DNA of 64,000 nucleotides from Gammaproteobacteria bacterium (GCA_026398815.1 JAPLSA010000025.1:62001-126000); one strand, 5' to 3'; counted from the first letter of the stretch, positions 37,522 through 46,018 are shown. The notes: generated by a model from the letters alone, not told the origin. A program made the numbers and translations.

Positions 37522-38595
37522 CTACTTGCGCTCGATGCGGATATCGCCGCTGAAGCTCGACAGGTCCACGCGTGCGCCGCGGCCATCGCCCCAGACGTAT
37601 TCGCGCTTGCGGCTGGCGTGGTTCTCCACCGTGCGTGCGCCTTCGCATTCGACATCGCCGCTGAAGCTCTTCAGCACCGCCGTACCGGCCAACGACTGCG
37701 GCACGATCATGGTGATCTCGCCCGACAGCGACTGGCCGCTGATCTGGGCTGCGGCATCGAGCGCGACATCCAGGCGCATGTCGCCGCTGATCGACTTGAG
37801 CTTCATCTCGGAAAAGCGGCCGCCGCGCGCCAGTTCGACATTGCCGGACACCGTTTCCAGCGCCAGCGTGCCGCCCAGGCCGTCCAGCTCGAGGTCGCCG
37901 CTGACGCTGTTGATGCGGGTCACGCGCGCAGCCGGCGCCTTCAGCTTCAGGTCACCGCTGACGGTCTGCACGACGACTTCCGGCGAGGCCAGCACCAGAC
38001 GCACGTCGCCGCTGACGGTGTTGACCTTCACCGGACCGCGCGCGCCATTGATGACGACATCGGCGCTGACCGATTCCAGGTCGACGCGGGCATTGCCCGG
38101 CACCTTCAGCTCCAGCACCGTGTCATGGCTGCTGCGCGATTTCTTCGGCAGTTTGACCACGACATTCAGCTCGTTGCTGTCGCCGCTGATGTCCAGCGTG
38201 TCCTGGCTGCTGCCGAGCCGACCGCCGATCTGCACCTCGTTCCGGTCCCAGACCGACACGTCGATGATGCCGGCGACATTGTTGACGTAGACGCGGCCGT
38301 TCGACTTCAGCGACCGGAGCTGGTCGATCACCGCGCCGCTGGCGTCGCTGCTGCCGTAGCGCGTGGCGCTGCCGGCTTCTGCCTCGGCGGCGGCGACCAT
38401 CGCCTCGATGCGCAGCGCCTCGGCCTGCGCCACCTGCTCGAAGCGACGCTCGGCCGAACCTTCGAGGTCGACGCTCAGCGCCTGCGGGCGTGGGGCGGCA
38501 GGGGCAGCCGGAGCTTCGACGGCCGCTGCCGGCAGGCTGGCGGCCAGCCAGGCGGCAGCGATGACGGCGGTGCGGTGAAAACGCGGGCGGAACAT
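37522..38595 (-). CDS. DUF4097-type repeat exported protein
   Basis: A 357-residue exported protein with a signal peptide (FHRTAVIAAAWLAASLPAAAVE). From about residue 110 it is a run of short parallel-beta-type repeats with SVSADVVI, TVSGDVRL, TVSGDLKL, SVSGDLEL, TVSGNVEL, SISGDMRL, SLSGEITM and SFSGDVEC at regular spacing of about 20, the pattern of DUF4097/putative adhesin domains. These form a beta-helix-like solenoid. Its role is unknown; it follows an ECF sigma factor and a probable anti-sigma gene, suggesting it is part of, or regulated with, that unit. Confidence 0.8.
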   Translation of the reverse strand: MFRPRFHRTAVIAAAWLAASLPAAAVEAPAAPAAPRPQALSVDLEGSAERRFEQVAQAEALRIEAMVAAAEAEAGSATRYGSSDASGAVIDQLRSLKSNGRVYVNNVAGIIDVSVWDRNEVQIGGRLGSSQDTLDISGDSNELNVVVKLPKKSRSSHDTVLELKVPGNARVDLESVSADVVINGARGPVKVNTVSGDVRLVLASPEVVVQTVSGDLKLKAPAARVTRINSVSGDLELDGLGGTLALETVSGNVELARGGRFSEMKLKSISGDMRLDVALDAAAQISGQSLSGEITMIVPQSLAGTAVLKSFSGDVECEGARTVENHASRKREYVWGDGRGARVDLSSFSGDIRIERK

Positions 38596-38623
38596 GGCGT
38601 GAGGTCTCGGGACAGGCAGCAAT

Positions 38624-39280
38624 TCAGGGCGGCGCAGCCAGCGCGGCCTGCAGGTCGCGCTGCTGCTGGCGGGCGCTGTCGAGCAGCGTCTGCAGATAAG
38701 TGGCGTCGTCGGGATCGGCGGCCATCGCCTTTTCGATCTGCGCCTCGGCGCTGTTGACGATCTTCAGGTTGGCGCGCACCAGCGCACGCGCTTCGCGGGA
38801 CATCGGCCGGTAGCTGGCGCGCTGCAGCGCCGCCGCTTCCTCGCCCCTGCGGGTGTAGCCGATGGTGGCCGCGAAGGCTTCGGCAGACGGCCGCAGCGGC
38901 GCCTTCGCGACCTCGGCCGTCGGCTGCCCGCGCTCGACGACGAGGCCGATCACGACCAGCAGCGAGGCCGCCAGCGAAGCGGCTGCCGCCCAGCCGGGCA
39001 GCCGCAGCCGGCGGCGCGGCGCGCGGCCGTCGATCCGGGTGGCGATGCCGGTCCACAGGTCCTGCGCCGGGGCCAGATCGCGGCTCAATGTCCGCAGCTC
39101 GGTGGCCAGCGCCTCGGGAAGCGTCAGCTGTTCGCGCTCGGCCGGATCGGCCAGGCGGGCGGCGATGCCGGGCCACAGATCGCGGCCCGGCGCCTGGTCG
39201 CGGCGCAGCGCCGCCAGCGCGGCAGGCGGTGCTGCCGGTTCCGGCAGCGCCGGACGCTGCGGGTCGGTATCACGGCTCAT
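38624..39280 (-). CDS. Probable anti-sigma factor (single-pass membrane protein)
   Basis: 218 residues with one central membrane segment (WAAAASLAASLLVVIGLVV, about 97-116). The N-terminal cytoplasmic part has two repeated-looking segments (APGRDLWPGIAARL and APAQDLWTGIATRI), a motif I associate with zinc-free anti-sigma-like proteins that sit next to ECF genes. The C-terminal periplasmic part is charged and helical. The start overlaps the sigma gene stop by four bases, so it is in one unit. Anti-sigma activity is inferred from context only. Confidence 0.65.
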   Translation of the reverse strand: MSRDTDPQRPALPEPAAPPAALAALRRDQAPGRDLWPGIAARLADPAEREQLTLPEALATELRTLSRDLAPAQDLWTGIATRIDGRAPRRRLRLPGWAAAASLAASLLVVIGLVVERGQPTAEVAKAPLRPSAEAFAATIGYTRRGEEAAALQRASYRPMSREARALVRANLKIVNSAEAQIEKAMAADPDDATYLQTLLDSARQQQRDLQAALAAPP

Positions 39281-39897
39281 GACAGCATCGCCTGCAGCAG
39301 GCGGCGCGCGCGGTGCAGCTGCGCCTTGGAGGTGCCGACGGCAATGCCGGTCAGCTCGCTGATCTCGTCGTGCTGGTAGCCCTCGACGTCGTACAGCATC
39401 AGCACGGTGCGGGCGCCTTTCGGCAGCTTGGCCAGCGCCCGCTCCAGATCGATGCGGCTGCCGAGATCTTCCTGGCGGATCGGCTCGATCGGGTCCAGGC
39501 CGGCGCTGCCGGATTCGCCGTCGGCGCCGGGCTGGAACTCATCCTCGAAGGTCACCCAGCGGCGCAGCAGGCGATGCTCGCCGAGCACGACGTTGACGGT
39601 CAGCCGGTGCATCCAGGTGCTGAAGCGGCTTTCGCCCCGGAAGCTGCCGAGCTTTTCCCAGGCGCGGACGAAGGCGTCCTGGGTAGCCTGCTCGGCACGG
39701 GCGACATCGCCGTGGCAGAGGCGCAGGCACAGGCCGTGGATGCGATCGACGTTGGCGCGGTACAGCCGCTCGAACGCCCGGGCGTCACCGGCCGCTGCCA
39801 GACGCGCCAGCTGATGATCCTCGGGCTCGGCGTCCGGGCCTGCGGCTGCGGCAGGCAGGGCAGCGTCCATCGTCATGGTCAGGGTCGCGGTCGTCAT
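39277..39897 (-). CDS. ECF-type RNA polymerase sigma factor
   Basis: 206 residues with sigma-70 region 2 (AFVRAWEKLGSFRGESRFSTWMHRLTVN, spanning about 92-119) and region 4 (HDEISELTGIAVGTSKAQLHRARRLLQ at the C-terminus), lacking regions 1 and 3, the ECF layout. The N-terminal extension (about 25 residues) is longer than usual. It is encoded before, and overlaps, the probable anti-sigma gene. Signal and targets are unknown. Confidence 0.9.
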   Translation of the reverse strand: MTTATLTMTMDAALPAAAAGPDAEPEDHQLARLAAAGDARAFERLYRANVDRIHGLCLRLCHGDVARAEQATQDAFVRAWEKLGSFRGESRFSTWMHRLTVNVVLGEHRLLRRWVTFEDEFQPGADGESGSAGLDPIEPIRQEDLGSRIDLERALAKLPKGARTVLMLYDVEGYQHDEISELTGIAVGTSKAQLHRARRLLQAMLS

Positions 39898-40031
39898 TGC
39901 TGCTCGGATGCGCCAGCGGCAGCGAGGGTTTGAAGCCAGGCCCGCCGTCGCGCCGGAAGCGGCCTGATAATACGACCGTTCACGGCGCTATCCGGCCCGT
40001 CCATCGCATCCACTTTCCAGGCCTCCTGCCC

Positions 40032-40799
40032 ATGTCCGTTGTCCACCAGCTGAAGGTTGTCGGTTCCGTACTCGCGTCCACTGCCCGCGGCTGGTGCGGC
40101 AGCCTGTCGTTCCGGCCGACCACCCGGCAGCCTGAGCAACTGCTGCGGCTGTACGAGTTCGAGGCCAGCCCGTTCTGCCGGCTGGTCCGCGAGGCGCTCA
40201 GCGAAATGGATCTGGACGTGCTGATCCTGCCCTGCCCGGCCGGCGGCACCCGGTTCCGGCCGGAAGCGGTGCAGCTCGGCGGCAAGTCCCTGTTCCCGTT
40301 CCTGGTCGACCCCAACACCGGCCGCTCGCTGCACGAATCGGCCGACATCATCGACTACCTGGCCGAAACCTATGGCGGCCAGCTGCGCGCGCCGCGCGGC
40401 CTGCGGCGCACGGCGTCGATCGCGGCATCGGTCACCACCACGCTGGCGCGTGCGGCACGCGGCCTGAAGGCAGCGCCTTCGAAAGCGCCGGCGCAGCCGC
40501 TGGCGCTGTACAGCTTCGAAGCGAGCCCGTACTCGCGGCTGGTGCGCGAGCGCCTCTGCGAACTGGAATTGCCCTACGTACTGCACAACACCGCCAAGGC
40601 GCGCTGGGAGGATGTCGGCCCGCCGCAGATTCGCTCGACGTTCTTCCCCGCGCTGCCGGTGGAAGGCCGCAACCGCGTGGCGCTGCTGGCCCGCGCCGGC
40701 CGCGTGCAGGTGCCTTACCTGGTCGATCCGAACACCGGCACCGAGATGTTCGAATCCGAAGCGATCCTGGCCTACCTCGATCGCAGCTACGCGGCGTGA
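40032..40799 (+). CDS. Tandem GST N-terminal (thioredoxin-fold) domain protein
   Basis: 255 residues with two copies of the glutathione S-transferase N-terminal fold and no GST C-terminal helical domain. Copy one (about 37-120) has YEFEASPFCRLVREALSEM and FLVDPNTGRSLHESADIIDYL; copy two (about 155-255) has YSFEASPYSRLVRERLCEL and YLVDPNTGTEMFESEAILAYL. The first keeps a Cys at the position of the active-site (SPFC); in the second it is Ser (SPYS). Function unknown; it may bind glutathione or act as a redox protein. It shares a 4-base overlap (GTGA) with the downstream transporter gene. Confidence 0.75.
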   Translation: MSVVHQLKVVGSVLASTARGWCGSLSFRPTTRQPEQLLRLYEFEASPFCRLVREALSEMDLDVLILPCPAGGTRFRPEAVQLGGKSLFPFLVDPNTGRSLHESADIIDYLAETYGGQLRAPRGLRRTASIAASVTTTLARAARGLKAAPSKAPAQPLALYSFEASPYSRLVRERLCELELPYVLHNTAKARWEDVGPPQIRSTFFPALPVEGRNRVALLARAGRVQVPYLVDPNTGTEMFESEAILAYLDRSYAA

Positions 40800-41443
40800 G
40801 CAGCGCGCTTGCCAGCCCTGCGTCGCTGTTCGCGACGGTCGCCCTCGCCCACGCGCTGGCGGTGATGAGCCCGGGACCGGATCTGGCGGTGATCACCCGG
40901 CAGACGCTGGCGCACGGCCGCCGGGCCGGGCTGCTGACCGCGCTCGGCATCGCCAGCGGCATCACCTTCCACGTTGCCTACGGCATGTTCGGGCTGGCTT
41001 TCGCGATCGAACGCTACCCGGCGCTGCTGCAGCTGCTGCAACTGGTCGGGGCGGCGCTGCTGCTGTGGATCGGCTGGGGCGCGATCCGCGCCCGGCCGCT
41101 GGCCGATCCGGCCAGCGCAGCGATGGCCGACAGCCAGCGCGCCGCCGGCGGCGACTTCACCATCGGGCTGGCCACCAACCTGCTGAACGTCAAGGCGATG
41201 CTGTTCTTCGTCGCCCTGTGTTCAGCGGTCATCACCGGCGCGACCTCGACCGCGCTGAAACTGGCGCTGAGCGCCTGGATGATCGTCGCCACCGGCCTGT
41301 GGTTCAGCTTCGTGGCCTGGACGCTTGGCCATCCGGCGGTGCGTCGGCGCCTGCTCGGCGTCGCCCACTGGATCGACCGCGTGATGGGCGTGCTGCTGAT
41401 CGCGCTGGCGCTGGCCATGCTGGCGGCGCTGCTGCAGCGCTGA
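40796..41443 (+). CDS. LysE/RhtB family amino-acid exporter
   Basis: A 215-residue inner-membrane protein with about six hydrophobic helices. The family signature MSPGPDLAVITRQTLAHGRRAGLLTALGIASG is split over helix 1 and the following loop; FTIGLATNLLNVKAMLFFVALC is the conserved helix 4-5 region. RhtB-type transporters export amino acids such as homoserine, threonine or leucine. The GTG start overlaps the previous stop by four bases. Substrate unclear. Confidence 0.87.
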   Translation: MSSALASPASLFATVALAHALAVMSPGPDLAVITRQTLAHGRRAGLLTALGIASGITFHVAYGMFGLAFAIERYPALLQLLQLVGAALLLWIGWGAIRARPLADPASAAMADSQRAAGGDFTIGLATNLLNVKAMLFFVALCSAVITGATSTALKLALSAWMIVATGLWFSFVAWTLGHPAVRRRLLGVAHWIDRVMGVLLIALALAMLAALLQR

Positions 41444-41471
41444 ATCCGGCGCTGCCGCCGGGCGCTGCAGT

Positions 41472-42443
41472 TCAGTGCGCCCGTTTCCGGAACTGCCGTG
41501 GCGTGGCCGCGAAGGTCTTCCTCATCAGGCGACGCAGCGCCGTGGCATCCCGGTAACCCACCTGCTCGGCGATCCGCTCCACCGGCAGCTGGCTGGTTTC
41601 CAGCAACAGGCGCGCGCGCTTCAGGCGAACGAACTGGACCAGTGCGGAAGTGCTGCGGCCGGTTGCCGCCTGGACCCGGCGACTCAGCGTGCGCTCCGAC
41701 ATGCACAGCGTTGCCGCCAGCTCGGCGATGCTCGGCACCTCGGGAAGCGCCGCCTCGATCCTGGCGCTCAGCTCGGCGACCAGCGCATCGCCATTGGCCA
41801 TCATGGCCGGCACGATGAATGGCGCCTGCGCTTCGCGCCCATCGATCAGCAGCGCCCGGGCCACTGCTTCCGCCAGTTCGCCGCCGCAGCGCGAACGCAG
41901 CAACTGCAGCATCAGGTCGGTGTGCGCGAACGCGGCACCGGCCGTCCAGATCGGCCCGTCGCGGCTCACCATCCGGTTGGCATCGACCGCGCAGGCGGGC
42001 TCGCGCGCTTTCAGGTGCGGTGCCAGCCACCAGGTGGTTGTCGCCTTCCGTTGGTTCAGCAGCGCTGCAGCCTGCAGCAGGAACACGGCCGAACAGGACG
42101 CAGCGACGATGCCGCCGTGGTCGACATGGGCCTGCAGCGCCCGCGCGGCTTGCGCGGCGTCGGGCTCGAGCAGGCGTGCGTCGACCGCAGCCGGGGTGGT
42201 GGTCGCCAGTCCGGGAACGACCCACAGCGAGTCATCCGACCTGGCCGATGCTTTCAAGGCCTGCGCTTCGATCGAGAAGCCATTGCTGAGACGCACCTGG
42301 CCGCCGCCAGGGGTCACTACCCGCCAGCGGGGGGCTGCCTGCTTCAGCCTCGGCGCGATCGTCGCCGCTGCCGACAACAGGTCGAGCGAGGCCGCGACGG
42401 CCGTGGCGAAAGCGCCCTGCATGACCAGGATCGTGAAATCCAT
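41472..42443 (-). CDS. GlxA-type AraC family regulator with DJ-1/PfpI domain
   Basis: 323 residues. The N-terminal half (about 1-190) is a DJ-1/PfpI-like fold (FTILVMQGAFATAVAASLDLL; the nucleophile-type Cys is in AASCSAVFLL), and the C-terminal half (about 220-323) is an AraC helix-turn-helix (IAELAATLCMSERTLSRRVQ and VERIAEQVGYRDATALRRLM). The group includes regulators of choline/carnitine catabolism and glyoxalase-like genes. It is divergent from the cupin-led cluster (92 bases apart), so it may regulate that cluster. Confidence 0.87.
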   Translation of the reverse strand: MDFTILVMQGAFATAVAASLDLLSAAATIAPRLKQAAPRWRVVTPGGGQVRLSNGFSIEAQALKASARSDDSLWVVPGLATTTPAAVDARLLEPDAAQAARALQAHVDHGGIVAASCSAVFLLQAAALLNQRKATTTWWLAPHLKAREPACAVDANRMVSRDGPIWTAGAAFAHTDLMLQLLRSRCGGELAEAVARALLIDGREAQAPFIVPAMMANGDALVAELSARIEAALPEVPSIAELAATLCMSERTLSRRVQAATGRSTSALVQFVRLKRARLLLETSQLPVERIAEQVGYRDATALRRLMRKTFAATPRQFRKRAH

Positions 42444-42535
42444 CGTCTGTCTGAAAAAGCCTGAATAAAGTCAAATCTGACAATGCCATTCTTGGTATCG
42501 GAAGCGCGTAATGCAAGCCGTCACCGCACTTCGGA

Positions 42536-43039
42536 ATGCCCATGCCCCGCCTCGCCGTCGCGATCCCTGCCGCTGCAGCGCCGCTGCGCCTGCAGCCTTC
42601 CCGCTATCCCGAGCCCTTTGCTTCGCGGATGACCGGCCGGGACAAAAGGCCGCTGGGGACGCTGTTCGGCCTGAGCCATTTCGGCGTCAATCTCTGCCAC
42701 CTGCATCCGGGCGCGGTGTCGGCGTTGCGGCACTGCCACAGCCGCCAGGACGAATTCGTCTACGTGCTCGAAGGCACGCCGACCCTGATCACCGATGCCG
42801 GCGCAACCATCCTTGCGCCCGGCATGTGCGCCGGATTCAAGGCCGGCAGCGGCGATGCGCATTGCCTGCAGAACCGGACGTCGACCGGCGTGCTGTATCT
42901 CGAGATCGGCGACCGCACGCCTGGCGATGAAGCCCAATACCCGGACGACGACCTGCGGGCGCTGCTGGTCGACGGGCGCTGGGCGTTCTTTCACAAGGAC
43001 GGACAACCCTATCCGGACGTTGGCGGGGCCGGCGCATGA
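42536..43039 (+). CDS. Cupin-domain protein
   Basis: A 167-residue single-domain cupin. Metal-ligand type motifs: HPGAVSALRHCHSRQDEFVYVLEG (His residues and Glu of motif 1) and PGMCAGFKAGSGDAHCLQN (motif 2). The family binds a metal and may be an isomerase, dioxygenase or sugar-modifying protein. It overlaps the dienelactone hydrolase gene by four bases, so it begins a five-gene unit. Confidence 0.82.
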   Translation: MPMPRLAVAIPAAAAPLRLQPSRYPEPFASRMTGRDKRPLGTLFGLSHFGVNLCHLHPGAVSALRHCHSRQDEFVYVLEGTPTLITDAGATILAPGMCAGFKAGSGDAHCLQNRTSTGVLYLEIGDRTPGDEAQYPDDDLRALLVDGRWAFFHKDGQPYPDVGGAGA

Positions 43040-43854
43040 GCGCGCAATGCCGGCACGCGGATGATCCTCTCGACGATTTCACGGCACGCCGGATCACCCT
43101 GAACGGGGCGACCAAGGTGGTCCACATTGCCGGCAGCGGGCCGGCGGTGATCGTGCTGGCCGAGATGCCCGGGATCAGCCCGCAGCTTGCGCGCTTCAGC
43201 CGCTGGGTGAGAGATGCCGGGTTCTCCGTCTACATGCCGTCCCTGTTCGGTCGCGACGGTGCCGTCGCCGACGCCGAGGAAGGCAGGCGCGCCTTCCAGC
43301 GCGCCTGCATCAGCGCCGAGTTCCGCGCCTTCGCTCGCGATCAATCGAGTCCGGTCACGCAGTGGCTGCGCGCGCTGGCGCGGCTGGCCCACGGCGAAGC
43401 AGGCGGCCCGGGCGTCGGCGCGATCGGCATGTGCTTCACGGAGAATTTCGCGCTGACGATGATGCTGGAGCCGTCGATGCTGGCGGCGGTGCTTTCGCAG
43501 CCGACCTTGCCGCTGAACGATCCCGCCGGCCTGGAAATCGCGCCCGACGAACTGGCGGCCGTCGCCAGCCGCCTGGAGCGCGAGCATCTGAGCGTGCTCG
43601 CCTATCGCTTCGCAGGCGATCGCTACTGCCGCGCAGAACGTTTCGCCGCCTACGCCGAATCGCTGGGCGAGCGATTCATTGCCCGCGTCCTGCCGGACAG
43701 CACCGCGAATCCCGATGCGCCCCCGTTCTTCACCGAGGTAGTGGCCTGTCCGCACAGCGTGGTGACCGCGCACCTGATCGACGAAGCCGGCCAACCCACC
43801 CTCGCGGCACGCGACGAAATCCTGGCCTTCTTTCGCCAGCGGCTCGGCGCATGA
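43036..43854 (+). CDS. Dienelactone hydrolase family protein
   Basis: 272 residues, alpha/beta hydrolase. VIVLAEMPGISPQLARFSRW and YMPSLFGRDG are typical of the family. The nucleophile-type Cys lies in IGMCFTENFALTMML, with the His in ACPHSVVTAHL near the C-terminus. Dienelactone hydrolases open lactones in aromatic degradation, but this family is broad. It overlaps the next gene by four bases (ATGA). Confidence 0.85.
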   Translation: MSAQCRHADDPLDDFTARRITLNGATKVVHIAGSGPAVIVLAEMPGISPQLARFSRWVRDAGFSVYMPSLFGRDGAVADAEEGRRAFQRACISAEFRAFARDQSSPVTQWLRALARLAHGEAGGPGVGAIGMCFTENFALTMMLEPSMLAAVLSQPTLPLNDPAGLEIAPDELAAVASRLEREHLSVLAYRFAGDRYCRAERFAAYAESLGERFIARVLPDSTANPDAPPFFTEVVACPHSVVTAHLIDEAGQPTLAARDEILAFFRQRLGA

Positions 43855-44423
43855 ACTGCGCATCTGCAGTTCCGGCAGTCTCGCCGGGCATCGAGCTGTG
43901 GTTCGATTTCGCCAGCAGCGACAGCCACCCGAGCATCATGAGGATCGAAGCCGAAGCGACGAAACATCAGTTGCCGGTGATCTGGAGGCCCTTCCTGCTC
44001 GGGCCGATCTTGCAGTGCCGCGAGCTGGCACTGCCGCGGCGACCACCCAGCCGCTTCCCGCGATCGGCGCTGCTGGCCTTGCGGGTCGCGATGCTGGGGG
44101 CGGAGCAACGCTGGATCGGCGCCTACTGTCGCCGGATAGCCAGCCTGAACTTCGCGCTGGCCTGCGATCTGGAGGATCCGGACTTGATCGAACAGCTGCT
44201 GTCGGAACTCTGGCTGCCTGCGCAGCAGATCATCGCCGAGGCTCAGAGCGAGACCAACCGGCAGGCGCTGCGCGCGCAGACGGAAACGGCCCGCGCGCTG
44301 GGCCTGTGCGGCGCGCCGAGCTTCATCGTCGACGGCGAGCTGTTCCGGGGCAACGACCGTCTGGACGACGCGCTGGCCTACGGCGTGGAACGTCGCTTCG
44401 CGAGCCCTCGCCATGTCTGCTGA
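43851..44423 (+). CDS. 2-hydroxychromene-2-carboxylate isomerase-like (DsbA-fold) protein, internally shortened
   Basis: 190 residues. The N-terminal FDFASSDSHPS and the C-terminal GLCGAPSFIVDGELFRGNDRLDDAL match the HCCA isomerase/kappa-GST group, which uses glutathione in aromatic breakdown. The usual motif after WRPFLLGPI runs another 25-30 residues (typically SPFNLYPAKGRYMWRDLER) before a xFPRNGLLAARI-type stretch; here the protein goes from GPILQC directly to RRPPSRFPRSALLALRVA, so that segment appears deleted in frame. The start overlaps the previous stop (ATGA) and its end overlaps the next gene by 11 bases. It may still fold, but activity is doubtful. Confidence 0.72.
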   Translation: MNCASAVPAVSPGIELWFDFASSDSHPSIMRIEAEATKHQLPVIWRPFLLGPILQCRELALPRRPPSRFPRSALLALRVAMLGAEQRWIGAYCRRIASLNFALACDLEDPDLIEQLLSELWLPAQQIIAEAQSETNRQALRAQTETARALGLCGAPSFIVDGELFRGNDRLDDALAYGVERRFASPRHVC

Positions 44424-44967
44424 CGACATCGCAATCGCAACGGCCGCAGATGCAGACACCATTGCCCAGTTGGTCAATGCGGCGTACAGGCCAGCGCCGG
44501 GCGGCGCTGGGTGGACGCATGAAAGTGCGCTGGTCAGCGGCCCCCGCATCACGGCTGCGCAGGTCCTGAGCGCGCTGTCGCAGGTCGGTCATCTCATCCT
44601 GGTTGCCAGAACGACGACCGGCATCGCGGCCTGCGTGGAGATCCGGAACCACGGCGCATGCTGCCTGCTCGGCATGCTGGCAGTCACGCCCGCCGGCCAG
44701 TGCACGGGCCTCGGCAAACGGATGCTGGAGCAGGCGGAACGCCATGCCGCAGATGTCTGGCACTGCTCGACGGTCCGCATCTCGGTGCTGTCCCAGCGCC
44801 GGGAACTGCTGTCGTTCTATCGTCGGCGCGGCTATCTGCCGACCGGCCTGGTGAGCCCGTACCCGGTTGCGGACGGCGTTGGCGAGCCGTTGCTCGACGG
44901 ACTGACGATCGACACGCTGGAAAAAACACTTGCGCGCAATCGCGCGGCACCCGAGGAGCAGCCATGA
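44413..44967 (+). CDS. GNAT-family acetyltransferase
   Basis: 184 residues. The GNAT fold is shown by IAACVEIR, GMLAVTPAGQCTGLGKRMLEQAERHA (the acetyl-CoA loop, Q/RxxGxG-type) and VLSQRRELLSFYRRRGYLPTG. The acetyl-CoA-binding loop reads QCTGLGK, a common variant. Substrate unknown. It lies in the cluster and overlaps both neighbours. Confidence 0.83.
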   Translation: MSADDIAIATAADADTIAQLVNAAYRPAPGGAGWTHESALVSGPRITAAQVLSALSQVGHLILVARTTTGIAACVEIRNHGACCLLGMLAVTPAGQCTGLGKRMLEQAERHAADVWHCSTVRISVLSQRRELLSFYRRRGYLPTGLVSPYPVADGVGEPLLDGLTIDTLEKTLARNRAAPEEQP

Positions 44968-45245
44968 GCTTCGTGTTGATCATTCATCGCGTTCACGACT
45001 ACGCAGCCTGGAAAGCGATCTTCGACGCTGCGGCCGGCGCCCGGAAAGCGGCGGGCGAGCGTCGCTACTCGTTGCTTTGCGACGTCAGAGAGCCCCGGCG
45101 CGTCGTGCATTTCTCGCAGTGGATTTCCATCGATGACGCGCGCGCGTTCTTCGAGTCGGCGGAACTGGTGGCGCTCCGCCACAGGGCCGGAGTCGAGTCG
45201 CCCGAGTTCCATTACCTGCATGAGCTTGAAGTCGGCACTCTCTGA
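44964..45245 (+). CDS. Antibiotic-biosynthesis-monooxygenase-like (dimeric alpha/beta barrel) protein
   Basis: 93 residues with a ferredoxin-like alpha/beta repeat: FVLIIHRVHDYAAWKAIFDAA, RYSLLCDVREPRRVVHFSQW and ARAFFESAELVALRHRAG. The size and pattern fit small ABM-type or EthD-like dimeric barrel proteins. The ATG overlaps the GNAT stop by four bases (ATGA). Role unknown; last gene of the cluster. Confidence 0.65.
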   Translation: MSFVLIIHRVHDYAAWKAIFDAAAGARKAAGERRYSLLCDVREPRRVVHFSQWISIDDARAFFESAELVALRHRAGVESPEFHYLHELEVGTL

Positions 45246-45339
45246 GCGCTGGACTGGCTTGGGTCGACACATCACGCCGGCAGGCCTTCGCAGGGGATGG
45301 CCACTTCCACCTGTTCCGGAAGCCCGACAGCAGCGCCGT

Positions 45340-45987
45340 TCAGCCCGGCTTGGCGATCGCCCGCCAGAGCATCTCGAACAGCACGTTGGCCTGCCGGGTC
45401 AGCGGTTCCTTCTGGCCCCGGTGGATGTACATCTGCACCAGGCGGGCGATGACCCCGAAGATGTAGTCGAGCAGGATCTTCTCGTCGACCTCGTCGTTCA
45501 GCACGCCTTTGGCCCGCCCCTCGCCGAGCACGCGGATGAAGGTGCTGAACAGCAGCGGGTTCTGGTAGTTGTCCTGCTTGCGCCAGGTGTTGACGTACAC
45601 CGACGACATGATCAGCTGGGCGACCTTGGGGTTCTTCTCGAAGAAATCGAGCGTCACCCAGAACACCTTGCGGAACTTCTCCTTGAAGTCCTCGATGCCC
45701 TGCAGGTGGTCGATCATCCGCGTCGCAAGCCGGCCCATCCAGGCGTCGAGGCAGGAAAAAAGTAGGGCCTCCTTGCTGCCGTAGTACTTGTAGATTGTCT
45801 GCAAGCTGACATTGGCGCCGCGCGCCACCTCGATCAGCCCGACACGATGGAATTCCCGCTCCGAGAAGATGTCGAGCACCGCCTGCTCGATCCGCGCCCG
45901 GGTATCCGGATCAAGCGCGGCGCGATCGGCGGTAAGCACGCCATCCCTTCCACCATCTGCGGCGCTGCCGCCGGCTTTCAAACGCAT
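45340..45987 (-). CDS. TetR-family regulator divergent from beta-oxidation genes
   Basis: 215 residues; N-terminal helix-turn-helix (about 30-80: ARIEQAVLDIFSEREFHRVGLIEVA, then LQTIYKYYGSKEALLFSC) and a C-terminal ligand-binding helical domain. It is divergent from the thiolase and FadB-like genes. The 290-base gap carries two copies of the same palindrome (GTAA-N6-TTAC), one 18 bases before this start. This suggests autorepression and control of fatty-acid genes, probably released by an acyl-CoA. Confidence 0.88.
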   Translation of the reverse strand: MRLKAGGSAADGGRDGVLTADRAALDPDTRARIEQAVLDIFSEREFHRVGLIEVARGANVSLQTIYKYYGSKEALLFSCLDAWMGRLATRMIDHLQGIEDFKEKFRKVFWVTLDFFEKNPKVAQLIMSSVYVNTWRKQDNYQNPLLFSTFIRVLGEGRAKGVLNDEVDEKILLDYIFGVIARLVQMYIHRGQKEPLTRQANVLFEMLWRAIAKPG

Positions 45988-46004
45988 AGTCTGGCACTCG
46001 TCGG

Positions 46005-46018
46005 GTAATGATTGTTAC
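46005..46018. promoter_or_regulatory. Candidate operator 1, GTAATGATTGTTAC
   Basis: A GTAA-N6-TTAC palindrome 18 bases upstream of the TetR gene start. It shares the same arms with the copy at 46157; the reverse complement of this site (GTAACAATCATTAC) aligns well with the second site. Assignment to the TetR protein is inference from position. Confidence 0.5.
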
